Of a stretch of 7,962 bases of DNA, positions 1 through 6,234 are shown piece by piece. The position numbers and the translations under genes were made by a program. Source of the stretch: an uncultured Holophagales bacterium. Lineage in GTDB: Bacteria; Acidobacteriota; Thermoanaerobaculia; UBA5066. The notes beneath the pieces were generated by a model. That model searched no databases and was not told the origin of the DNA. It saw only the letters and a list, made by a program, of their open reading frames with translations. The stretch lies in assembly GCA_937927565.1 (NCBI GenBank), contig CALBDV010000499.1, positions 1 to 7,962 of the forward strand, given 5' to 3'. How positions within the stretch are numbered: position 1 is the first letter of the stretch; every line of letters begins with the position of its first letter.

Positions 1-296
1 TCGCACCCGAGCATCCCGAAGGAGAGCGCGGTCGCCCCCGGGAGGACGTGAAAGAAGGGCTTCTTCTCGATCGGGTCGACGGCGATCGAGGAGACGTATC
101 CCCAGGGAACCCGCAGCTCGCCGTCCCGAACGAAACGGACGCGGCAGACCCCTTCCTTCCCTTCGCCGAGAAGACAGCGATGCCCGCACGCGAGGCAGCG
201 GAGTCTCGTTCCCTCCTCGCGAACCAGCGAACCCTTCGCCGTAAGGGCGGCGAGCCGTTCCCGGACGGTCGTCTCGGGCGCCATCGAGGCCATCAT
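1..296 (-). CDS. amrS: AmmeMemoRadiSam-system radical SAM enzyme (AmrS-like), N-terminal part, cut by window edge
   Basis: Translating the minus strand from ATG 296 gives 98 residues before the window ends. Visible are a Cys cluster C34-x2-C37-x3-C41-x9-C51 (CLACGHRC...GVCRVR), the motif VDPIEKKPFFHVLPG (residues 73-87), and LSFGMLGC ending at C98. This order matches the N-terminus of the AmmeMemoRadiSam radical SAM family, whose SAM-binding CxxxCxxC motif normally starts at a Gly-Cys-Asn/Asp like the one at the edge. Only the first of those three cysteines is in view. Radical SAM enzymes bind a 4Fe-4S cluster and cleave S-adenosylmethionine; the substrate of this family is not established. 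Its usual partners, Memo-like and AMMECR1-like proteins, would lie to the left and are not seen. The start is uncertain: ATGs at 296, 293 and 284 are in frame, and one at 329 would add 11 residues. None has a good Shine-Dalgarno. The gene diverges from the secreted protein at 343. Family assignment is from motif memory, not a search. Confidence 0.85.
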   Translation of the reverse strand, partial: MMASMAPETTVRERLAALTAKGSLVREEGTRLRCLACGHRCLLGEGKEGVCRVRFVRDGELRVPWGYVSSIAVDPIEKKPFFHVLPGATALSFGMLGC

Positions 297-354
297 AGGC
301 CCGTCGGAACGGCGGAACGGTTCGTGCATCCCTGCCGTTAGAATGCGCCGCGTG
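297..354. promoter_or_regulatory. Divergent promoter region with tandem CGGAACGG repeat and -10-like TAGAAT
   Basis: This short gap separates two divergent genes. It contains a perfect tandem repeat of CGGAACGG (305-312 and 313-320). A TAGAAT hexamer at 339-344 resembles a sigma-70 -10 box for the rightward gene, and its complement overlaps a CATTCT hexamer (345-340 on the minus strand) that could serve the leftward gene. No convincing -35 box is visible for either. The TAGAAT box overlaps the annotated ATG at 343 but lies 7 nt before an in-frame GTG at 352, so a leaderless transcript starting at 352 is possible. If the leftward gene starts at 329, the repeat is inside its coding sequence. 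Prediction only. Confidence 0.3.
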
Positions 355-2994
355 ACACGATTCTTCCGGTTTGCCGCGCTCGCCGTAGCCCTGGTCACGT
401 TTCCGGGGATGCTCCTGGCCCAGACGCCCACCCCGACGCCCACCGAGACGCCGACGCCCACGCCCACCCCGACGCCCGAACCGGTGACGTCGGCCGCGGC
501 CTCGGTCGCGAGCATCGGCATCCCGAACGGTGGCCGCTACGACGCCTCCAACATGATTCTCGAGGCCGACGGCACCATCTGGACTGCGTCGGCGAGCGAG
601 AACGTCCTCGCGCGGATCTCCGCGGACGAGAAGAAGGTGAAGAAGTGGGCGATGCCGCGCGATGCCGCGCCCAGCCACCTCCTGAAGGAATCTGACGGGA
701 CTCTCTGGGTCGCCCAGCTCGGAGGCTTCAAGATCTCCCGCTTCGACCCCGCCACGGCCAGGCTCACCGAGTGGGCAGACGCGGCGCGCCGGCCGACCGC
801 GTTCGTGAAGAGCGCCAACGGAACCCTCTGGCTTCCGGAAACCAACGGGGTCCTCACGAATTTCGACCCGGCGACCGGGGTCTTCGTCTACTGGCGCTCG
901 ACCGACACAGAGAAGCCGATCTCGAGCCTCACCTACCCGTTCCTCGACGCCGACGGCTCGATCTGGAGCGCGGACTTCCTCCGCGGCAACCTGCTGCGAT
1001 ACGCGCCGGATGGCGCCACGGTCACCCGGTGGGCACTTCCCGACGCCTTTTCCCAGCCGTCGAAGATCATCCGCGGCCCCGATGGCGCAATCTGGATCTC
1101 CCTCTACAGCGCCTCGCAGCTGGCGCGCTTCGACCCGGCGACCGCCGAGCTGAAGACGTTCGACGTCGGGGTTTTCGTCCTGCCCTTCGACATGAAGGTC
1201 TACAAGGACCGGATCGCCTACACCGAACAGCAGGGAGGCGAGGTCGGGGTCTTCGACCCGCGAGGCAGAGTGCCGGCCGAGACGAAGACGCTCGAGGCGA
1301 CCGAGATCACCCTGACGAGCACGACCGCGACCGTGACGCCGGTGAGCTCCACCCTCGTGGCGACCGAGCTCGACGTCAACGCCGGCAGTCCCAGGACCAT
1401 CGAGGGAACAGGTGCCGTCGGCCTCGCCCGTTATCCGGCGATCGAAGGAGCGGCCTACGCGCTCGTCGTCGACGAGACCCGGAAGCGCTTCCTCGTCGGC
1501 GGCCCCGGCCAGATCACCGAGGTCCTGCCGCCTCTGCCCGTCACGGTGGACGACCAGATCTTCCCGGCCGCGGCCTCCATCGGCGGGAGGAACGGCAGTC
1601 GCTGGGCGACGCAGACGGTTGCCTGGAACCGCGGAACGGCCGACACGGCAGGTGCCACCGTCGACGCAACCGTGAACGTCCGGCTCCTGCCGTCCGACTG
1701 GATCGTCGGCCTCTCACCCACGACGACCCTCACGGTCGGTCCGGGAAAGCTCGTCTCCCAGGACGACCCGATCGGGACCGACATGGGCGGCACGGACACT
1801 GCGGGCGCCCTCCGGTACACCACCGGCGCCACCGCGACGAAGTTCGCGGACTTCTACTCCTGGATCCGCGTCTACCGGACCCGCGAGGACGGCGGGACCT
1901 ATGGATTCGCCCGGAACTTCGTCAAGGGCGGACAGGGAATCGGCACGGGTGAGACCGGGGTCCTCCTGACGCCGCACGACGCCGGAAGCCAGCGCACCAA
2001 CGCCGGGCTCTTCATCGTCGAGGGAGGGACGGGCACCGTCTCGATCGTCGACGCTTCCGGAGCGCTCGTCGGAGGCCCGTTCGCCTACGACTGGCCCGCC
2101 GGCTACCAGGTGCAGGCCTCCACGATCTTCGACGCCTTCGGCATACCGCCCTCCCCGTCCGCACGCGTCGTCTTCTCCGTGACGACGGGACGGGTCCTTC
2201 CCTTCGGGACCGCCATCGATTCGGTCTCGGGCGACCCGGTCGACCTGCCGTTCTTCGGCCCGAGGAGCACCGCGCAGTTCCAGTGGATCCTGGGCGTCGA
2301 ACGGGGCGGAGGGCCGCTCGGCCCGAGCTCCCGCACGGACCTGCAGCTCTTCAACGGGGCCGCGGCCGACTCCTCGGTCTCGATCAGCTTCCGCGTGGCG
2401 CACCTCGCCTCGGCGAGCCCGCCGGCGTCGCCGGCTCCCAGCGTGACGTTCACCGTCCCGGCCGGCAAGGTCGTCACCCTGACCGACGTGGTGAAAGAGA
2501 CGTTCGGCCTCGTGGGCGTGGCGGGGAGCCTGGACATCTCCTCCGATCCGCCGGTCTTCGCTTTCGCGCGGATCACGGCCGAGGACGCCGGCGGTGGCCG
2601 GCACGGCTACGGCCTGCCCGCCCTCCTCGGCGATGCCGAGGCCTTCCCGGGCTCGCGGGGGGTCTTCATCCAGGCCTCGGACGCGGGCTGGGACGTCATG
2701 GAGTCCGAGCTCCAGGTGACCAACCCGACGGACGGGCCGGCGGAGGTGACCGTCAAGGCCTTCGATGCCGGAGGGACCGCTGCCGGAACACCCCTCACCC
2801 TGGCCATCGGCCCGAAGCAGGTGGTGCGGGTCCCTTCCGCTTTCTACAGCGTGGCGGGATTCGGCGCTCCGGTCGGGCGCCTCGAGGTGGCTCCGACCAC
2901 AGGTTCGCAGCCCGTTTTCGCGACGCTCGTGAGACAGGACAAGAAGACCGGGGACGCCGACGCCGTCGTCCCTTACATCGTCCCTTCGAGCTGA
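343..2994 (+). CDS. Secreted beta-propeller (streptogramin-lyase/NHL-like) protein with Thr-Pro linker and C-terminal repeats
   Basis: This 883-residue protein looks exported. Residues 1-27 form a signal peptide (Arg-rich start, hydrophobic core, cleavage probably at LLAQ), followed by a Thr-Pro linker (28-47). A beta-propeller follows: D/N-G-x-I/L-W motifs recur at residues 76, 118, 159, 204 and 247, with a degenerate sixth at 289. That is a period of 41-45 residues, and three FDPAT segments lie between them. The pattern is that of the Vgb/streptogramin B lyase and SMP-30/NHL-type propellers. I infer a binding or structural role rather than lyase activity, because catalytic residues cannot be placed. 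Residues 419-883 hold about four degenerate repeats of 110-130 residues. The predicted mature chain contains no cysteine. The start is ambiguous: ATG 343 (used here) or GTG 352, neither with a Shine-Dalgarno; both leave the signal peptide intact. It is monocistronic, with a terminator after it. Specific function unknown. Confidence 0.9.
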   Translation: MRRVTRFFRFAALAVALVTFPGMLLAQTPTPTPTETPTPTPTPTPEPVTSAAASVASIGIPNGGRYDASNMILEADGTIWTASASENVLARISADEKKVKKWAMPRDAAPSHLLKESDGTLWVAQLGGFKISRFDPATARLTEWADAARRPTAFVKSANGTLWLPETNGVLTNFDPATGVFVYWRSTDTEKPISSLTYPFLDADGSIWSADFLRGNLLRYAPDGATVTRWALPDAFSQPSKIIRGPDGAIWISLYSASQLARFDPATAELKTFDVGVFVLPFDMKVYKDRIAYTEQQGGEVGVFDPRGRVPAETKTLEATEITLTSTTATVTPVSSTLVATELDVNAGSPRTIEGTGAVGLARYPAIEGAAYALVVDETRKRFLVGGPGQITEVLPPLPVTVDDQIFPAAASIGGRNGSRWATQTVAWNRGTADTAGATVDATVNVRLLPSDWIVGLSPTTTLTVGPGKLVSQDDPIGTDMGGTDTAGALRYTTGATATKFADFYSWIRVYRTREDGGTYGFARNFVKGGQGIGTGETGVLLTPHDAGSQRTNAGLFIVEGGTGTVSIVDASGALVGGPFAYDWPAGYQVQASTIFDAFGIPPSPSARVVFSVTTGRVLPFGTAIDSVSGDPVDLPFFGPRSTAQFQWILGVERGGGPLGPSSRTDLQLFNGAAADSSVSISFRVAHLASASPPASPAPSVTFTVPAGKVVTLTDVVKETFGLVGVAGSLDISSDPPVFAFARITAEDAGGGRHGYGLPALLGDAEAFPGSRGVFIQASDAGWDVMESELQVTNPTDGPAEVTVKAFDAGGTAAGTPLTLAIGPKQVVRVPSAFYSVAGFGAPVGRLEVAPTTGSQPVFATLVRQDKKTGDADAVVPYIVPSS
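424..483 (+). repeat. Thr-Pro dipeptide repeat (low-complexity linker)
   Basis: The DNA is a near-periodic run of ACG/ACC-CCC/CCG codons that encodes alternating Thr-Pro, interrupted by one Glu at residue 35 and ending in Pro-Glu-Pro. It directly follows the predicted signal-peptide cleavage site, so it would tether the propeller domain away from the membrane or surface. Thr-Pro linkers of this kind are common in exported proteins and may be O-glycosylated in some bacteria. The repeat could vary in copy number by slippage. Confidence 0.9.
1597..2991 (+). repeat. Four degenerate C-terminal beta-domain repeats within the secreted protein
   Basis: Four segments share one layout, at about residues 419-527, 549-638, 662-759 and 783-883. 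Each opens with a small-residue/Arg-Thr entry into a strand (for example SQRTNAGLFIVEG, SSRTDLQLFNG, MESELQVTNPT). A Val-rich strand pair follows, then a Pro-Gly/Gly-Lys turn before a strand (VPAGKVVTLTDV, IGPKQVVRV), then an F-G-x-(4-6)-G-x-L/V segment, and a closing strand before a Y-G or V-x-P ending (PVFAFARI, PVFATLVR). Start-to-start spacing is 130, 113 and 121 residues. I infer immunoglobulin-like or similar all-beta domains. The comparison was by eye; the first and second copies are the most divergent. Confidence 0.55.
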
Positions 2995-3029
2995 GCGTTC
3001 ACTCCGCAGGAACGCGAGACCGCCGCACG

Positions 3030-3055
3030 GCCCCCTTCTTCCGGAGGGGGCTTTT
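3030..3055 (+). terminator. Intrinsic terminator after the secreted-protein gene
   Basis: The sequence GCCCCCT (3030-3036) pairs with AGGGGGC (3045-3051) around the 8-nt loop TCTTCCGG, giving a 7-bp G+C-rich stem followed at once by TTTT (3052-3055). It starts 35 nt after the TGA of the secreted protein. The T-run is only on the plus-strand side, so it is directional, although the hairpin also lies just past the stop of the convergent nucleotidase gene. Confidence 0.85.
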
Positions 3056-3091
3056 CACGCGCCCGAGAAGAGGCTCGCTGGCCGGAGCAGC

Positions 3092-4780
3092 CTATCGAGA
3101 CGCTGCGGGAGCGGCCGGGACCGGCGCGGGGACCGGAAGAGGGACCGGGGCCCAGATCGTCTCCGGCGCCAGGACCCAGTTCCGGTCGGTCACCGGCTGG
3201 ATCGTCCCGGCCTTCCTCAGCCTCTCGACGAGGAGCTCGCGGACCTCGTCGTTGTAGGTCCGAAGCACCTTCGTCCCCTTCAGCGCCGTGTAGCCTCCCG
3301 AGCCCTGGGCCCGGTAGCTGTTCACGGCAAGGCTGAAGAGGTCGCTCTCCCTGACGTCCCGTCCCTTGAACCGAAGCTCCCTGACCCGGTTACCCACCGG
3401 GGCCGCCGGGTCGATTCGGTAGGACGCCCCCTGCAGGACGTCGAAGTTGTAGGGCGTCATCCCGGCCCGAGGCGTTACGACGAGCTGACCGTCCCGCCAC
3501 TCCGTCGTCCCGTAGTAGCTGGCCGCCTGCTCCAGGACCGATTTCAGCCGGGCCCCGTCGACCTCGACGACGACGAGCTGGTTCTCGTAGGGGTAGAGGG
3601 CGTAGACCTGCCTCACCGTGACGGGCCCCGCCTCCCATCCGTCGAAACGGAACGGAAGGAGAGAGGTCAGAGAGAGCTCCGCGCCCGTCACGGCGAGCTG
3701 GGTCTCGTTGACCAGGTCGAGGAGCGCCGTGTCCTCGAGGCGCGCGCGCCTGCCCGGAAACGGCCCGGACGCGGTCGCGAGCGGCTCGTTCAGGTAGGCG
3801 AGCGCCCGCTCGTGCGGCTCTTTCGCGATCGCGGCGATCTCGGGGTCGATCGCGACGGAGGCGTCGGAAGGAAGGAGGGCACCCGTCGCCTCGACGACGG
3901 CCGCCTTGCCCTTCGCGCGCTCGACGACGAGGTCGACGCGGGCGAGCACCTCGCCCCAGCGTCCCGGTTGCATCACCGGCACGCCGTGGACGCGGGCCAT
4001 CGAGAGCTTCCTGTGGGTGTGGCCCGTCAGGATCAGGTCGATACCCGACACCTCCCGCGCGAGGGAGACGACCCGGTTCTCGTGCCCGGTCCCGTTCGGC
4101 TCGCCCGTCTCGTGGTCGGCCTCGAGGCCGCTGTGGAACAGGACGACGACCACGTCGCAGCCCTTTGCTTTCCGGAGGAAGGGAACGAGGCGCTTCGCCG
4201 TCTCGACCGGGTCCTCCCACCTGAGTCCGGGCCGGTTCTGGGCGGGCTCCCAGCCGGGAATGTTCGGCGTCGTCAGACCCAGCACGCCGACGCGGACGCC
4301 GCCGAGCTCCTTGACGACGAACTCCGGGAAAGCGGCGCTGCCGTCGACGGTGTTCCGCGTGTTCGCCGAGAGCCACGGGAAAGAGGAGTCCTTCTGGGCG
4401 CGGCGCAGGACGTCCAGCCCGAAGTTGAACTCGTGGTTCCCCACGGCCATGGCATCGTAGCCGAGGGCGTTCATCGCAGTGGCGATGAAGTGAGGACTGC
4501 CGGAGGGGCGGCGTGCCTCCAGCCAGCCCGTCGGCGCGCCCTGGATCGTATCCCCGGCGTCGAGGAGGAGGACGTTCGGCGTTTCCTCTCGGATCTGGCG
4601 AATCCGCGTCGCCGCGCGGGCGAGCCCCCAGGCGCCTTCCACGCCGCGCGCGTAGTCCCAGGGCAGGAGGTTCGCGTGGAGGTCCGACGTCTGGAGGACG
4701 GTCAGCACGACGCGATCGGCGGCGGCCGGGACGGCGAGGACGAGACAGAGGAGGAAGGCGGGGAATCGCAGAGATGTCAC
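3092..4780 (-). CDS. cpdB: Periplasmic 2',3'-cyclic-nucleotide 2'-phosphodiesterase/3'-nucleotidase (CpdB-like, 5'-nucleotidase superfamily)
   Basis: From GTG 4780 this gives 562 residues ending in TAG. Residues 1-21 form a signal peptide (hydrophobic core FLLCLVLAVPAAA, cleavage near AAA-D), so the enzyme acts outside the cytoplasm. The metallophosphatase motifs are complete: SDLHAN (D33, H35), GDTIQG (D77), GNHEF (N115, H116), H216 in LFHSG, and GHTH (H254, H256). They match the two-metal site of the UshA/CpdB family. The C-terminal nucleotide-binding domain follows (about 345-510), with ALYPYENQLVV (Y398) and NSYRAQ (Y489), where CpdB has its base-stacking tyrosines. GNHEFNFGLD, PNIPGW, YNFDVLQGASYRID and DRNWVLAP resemble E. 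coli CpdB more than UshA. The protein is somewhat shorter than E. coli CpdB and ends in a Pro-Val/Pro-Ala tail. Upstream of GTG 4780 the same frame has no start codon within the gap and then runs antisense to nth, so this start is firm. It probably releases nucleosides for salvage. The exact substrate (cyclic versus 5'-nucleotides) is inferred. Confidence 0.87.
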   Translation of the reverse strand: MTSLRFPAFLLCLVLAVPAAADRVVLTVLQTSDLHANLLPWDYARGVEGAWGLARAATRIRQIREETPNVLLLDAGDTIQGAPTGWLEARRPSGSPHFIATAMNALGYDAMAVGNHEFNFGLDVLRRAQKDSSFPWLSANTRNTVDGSAAFPEFVVKELGGVRVGVLGLTTPNIPGWEPAQNRPGLRWEDPVETAKRLVPFLRKAKGCDVVVVLFHSGLEADHETGEPNGTGHENRVVSLAREVSGIDLILTGHTHRKLSMARVHGVPVMQPGRWGEVLARVDLVVERAKGKAAVVEATGALLPSDASVAIDPEIAAIAKEPHERALAYLNEPLATASGPFPGRRARLEDTALLDLVNETQLAVTGAELSLTSLLPFRFDGWEAGPVTVRQVYALYPYENQLVVVEVDGARLKSVLEQAASYYGTTEWRDGQLVVTPRAGMTPYNFDVLQGASYRIDPAAPVGNRVRELRFKGRDVRESDLFSLAVNSYRAQGSGGYTALKGTKVLRTYNDEVRELLVERLRKAGTIQPVTDRNWVLAPETIWAPVPLPVPAPVPAAPAASR

Positions 4781-4789
4781 GCGCGGCGC

Positions 4790-4818
4790 AGTCTTCCATC
4801 GCGCCGGACCGGAATCAA
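4790..4818 (-). promoter_or_regulatory. Candidate sigma-70-type promoter for the nucleotidase gene
   Basis: On the minus strand, TTGATT (4818-4813) is followed after exactly 17 nt by AAGACT (4795-4790). The -35 matches four of six consensus bases and the -10 three of six. The GTG start at 4780 lies 9 nt beyond the -10-like hexamer, so the transcript would be leaderless or nearly so. This fits the absence of a Shine-Dalgarno at a normal distance; the only GGAAG is 12 nt from the start. Prediction only. Confidence 0.4.
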
Positions 4819-4843
4819 GACGCCCTCGACCTCCTCGCGGCGG

Positions 4844-4849
4844 TATCCT
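4844..4849 (+). promoter_or_regulatory. -10-like hexamer TATCCT before nth
   Basis: TATCCT matches T, A, T and the final T of TATAAT and ends 9 nt before the nth ATG at 4859. No good -35 hexamer is visible at 16-18 nt upstream. No Shine-Dalgarno precedes nth; CCTCC at 4847-4851 is its complement instead. A leaderless nth-tdk mRNA is therefore plausible but unproven. Confidence 0.3.
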
Positions 4850-4858
4850 CCGCGCGCC

Positions 4859-5632
4859 ATGCCCTCCCGCCCGAAGGCGCGTCCCGCGCCCGCCGCCGAC
4901 GTCCTCGCCCGCCTGCACGAGGCCTACCCCGGGGCCGACTGCTCGCTCGACCATGCCGACGCGTTTCAGCTCCTCATCTCGACGATCCTCTCCGCGCAGT
5001 GCACCGACTCGCGCGTGAACGGCGTCACTCCGGCGCTCTTCCGCCGCTTCCCGAACCCCGCCGCCATGGCCGCGGCGGGTGGCGAGCTGGAAGAGCTGAT
5101 CCGATCCACCGGCTTCTTCAACGCCAAGGCGAAATCGATCCGGGGCGCCTGCAGGGCGATCGTCGAGACTCACGGCGGGCTCGTCCCGAGGACGATGGAA
5201 GCGCTTCACGCACTTCCCGGGGTGGGCCGGAAGACCGCGAACGTCGTCCTCGGAAACGCCTTTGGTTCGCCCGACGGCGTCGTCGTCGACACGCACGTCG
5301 GCCGACTGGCGCGCCGGCTTGGCTGGTCGTGCCACGCCGACCCCGTGAAGGTCGAGAACGACCTGAACGCCCTGCTGCCGCGCCGGGACTGGGTCTTCGC
5401 CAGCCACGCCCTGATCCTCCACGGCCGGCGCGTCTGTGCCTCGCGCTCGCCCCGCTGCGGCTCCTGCCTGCTCGCCGATCTCTGCCCGAAGACCGGGGTA
5501 GGGTCCCCGGCGCCCGCACCGGCCCGAGCTTCGGCCCGGCCCGTTCGGTCCGCCTCGCCGCCGAAGAGCCCGAAAGAGCCGAAAATCCAGCTTCGGAAAG
5601 CCCGGACGACGCCCGGGAGGAGGGGACGATGA
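4859..5632 (+). CDS. nth: Endonuclease III (DNA glycosylase/AP lyase)
   Basis: This 257-residue protein is a base-excision-repair enzyme that removes oxidised pyrimidines and cleaves at the abasic site. The helix-hairpin-helix reads LPGVGRKTANVV (119-130), with the catalytic lysine K125; VDTHVGR carries the catalytic aspartate D144. The 4Fe-4S cluster loop is exact: C193-x6-C200-x2-C203-x5-C209. The N-terminal LLISTILSAQCTDSRVN (38-54) is also typical. E. coli Nth ends soon after the cluster; here residues 214-257 form an extra tail rich in Ala, Pro, Ser, Lys and Arg, probably disordered and basic. ATG 4859 is chosen because homology begins about residue 15 and the frame upstream is only antisense to the nucleotidase gene. 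It is the first gene of an operon: its TGA overlaps the tdk ATG. It diverges from the nucleotidase gene across 78 bp. Confidence 0.97.
   Translation: MPSRPKARPAPAADVLARLHEAYPGADCSLDHADAFQLLISTILSAQCTDSRVNGVTPALFRRFPNPAAMAAAGGELEELIRSTGFFNAKAKSIRGACRAIVETHGGLVPRTMEALHALPGVGRKTANVVLGNAFGSPDGVVVDTHVGRLARRLGWSCHADPVKVENDLNALLPRRDWVFASHALILHGRRVCASRSPRCGSCLLADLCPKTGVGSPAPAPARASARPVRSASPPKSPKEPKIQLRKARTTPGRRGR
5615..5625 (+). promoter_or_regulatory. Strong Shine-Dalgarno for tdk inside the end of nth
   Basis: GGGAGGAGGGG lies 3 nt before the tdk ATG at 5629, and its GGAGG core is about 8 nt from it. It sits within the last codons of nth, and the start and stop overlap as ATGA, the usual arrangement for translational coupling. 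It contrasts with the other starts in this window, none of which has such a site, and it fixes the tdk start. Confidence 0.85.
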
Positions 5633-6225
5633 CGCTTCCCGGCAGCGGCTCGATCGAGGTGATCTGCGGGTCGATGTTCTCGGGGAAGTCGGAGGAGCTG
5701 ATCCGCCGCGTCACCCGCGCGAAGATCGCCCGCCGACGCGTCCAGGTCTTCAAGCCGAAGCTCGACGACCGGTACTCCGAGGTGGAGGTCGTCTCCCACA
5801 CCGGGATGCGGCTGACGGCCCTCGCCGTGGCGACGTCGGCCGAGGTCCTCGCAAGGACGGACGACCGGACCGAGGTCGTCGGGATCGACGAGGCGCAGTT
5901 TTTCGACGCGGGAATCGTCGAGGTCGCCAGCCGCCTCGCGGATCTCGGCAAGAGAGTCGTCGTCGCCGGCCTCGACCAGGACTATCTGGGACGCCCCTTT
6001 GATCCGATGCCGACCCTGATGGCCCTTGCCGAAGAGGTCGTCAAGACGCGGGCCATCTGTGTCCTCTGCGGGGGCCCGGCAAGCCGGACGCAGAGGCTCG
6101 TCGCGTCGACGGAACGGGTCGTCGTCGGGGCGGCCGGGCTCTACGAGGCGCGATGCCGTCGCTGCTTCGACCCGGGCGTTCCGGAAGTGGATGGGAACCT
6201 CCCGTTCCCCGAGGAAGAGCCCTGA
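5629..6225 (+). CDS. tdk: Thymidine kinase (type II, TK1-like)
   Basis: This 198-residue enzyme phosphorylates thymidine to dTMP with ATP in the pyrimidine salvage pathway in the cytoplasm. Motifs in order: P-loop GSMFSGKS (14-21); the IDEAQFF segment (86-92), with the Asp of the Walker B site and E88 as the likely catalytic base; and VVVAGLDQDYLGRPF (110-124), the conserved strand before the lasso. The structural zinc site is C144-x2-C147 and C176-x2-C179. The GLYEARCRRC segment (170-179) is typical for contacting thymidine and closing the lasso. Length is normal for bacterial Tdk. It overlaps nth by four bases (ATGA) and is the last gene of that operon. With a secreted nucleotidase encoded divergently next door, a nucleoside-salvage role for the neighbourhood is a reasonable inference. 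Confidence 0.97.
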   Translation: MTLPGSGSIEVICGSMFSGKSEELIRRVTRAKIARRRVQVFKPKLDDRYSEVEVVSHTGMRLTALAVATSAEVLARTDDRTEVVGIDEAQFFDAGIVEVASRLADLGKRVVVAGLDQDYLGRPFDPMPTLMALAEEVVKTRAICVLCGGPASRTQRLVASTERVVVGAAGLYEARCRRCFDPGVPEVDGNLPFPEEEP

Positions 6226-6234
6226 ACGAAGCAG

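Noticed and set aside
48..341. Plus-strand 97-residue frame opposite the radical SAM gene
   Set aside because: The minus strand carries the conserved Cys cluster and DPIEKKP motif; the plus frame has no recognisable features or ribosome site.
424..483. The Thr-Pro coding repeat considered as a mobile element or CRISPR-like array
   Set aside because: It is a codon-level low-complexity run in frame after a signal peptide, without spacers or flanking duplications.
1714..2604. Minus-strand 296-residue frame inside the secreted-protein gene
   Set aside because: Composition is dominated by Arg, Gly, Asp and Glu without motifs, and it overlaps the repeat domains of a well-supported gene.
3390..4799. 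Minus-strand 469-residue frame starting at an ATG (4799) just upstream of the nucleotidase start
   Set aside because: It is out of frame with the metallophosphatase motifs, is Arg/Pro-rich, and resembles no protein; a shadow of the real gene.
3812..4858. A long plus-strand open frame running antisense to the nucleotidase gene and continuing into nth, which would give a 606-residue protein
   Set aside because: Only the part from 4859 on has recognisable homology (Nth). The upstream part is the complement of a gene with a full set of metallophosphatase motifs, and its Arg/Asp/Val-rich composition is typical of a G+C-rich shadow frame.
4781..5422. N-terminal extension of the nucleotidase frame to an ATG at 5422
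   Set aside because: The extension is antisense to nth, and a clear signal peptide begins at GTG 4780, so an internal signal peptide would make no sense.
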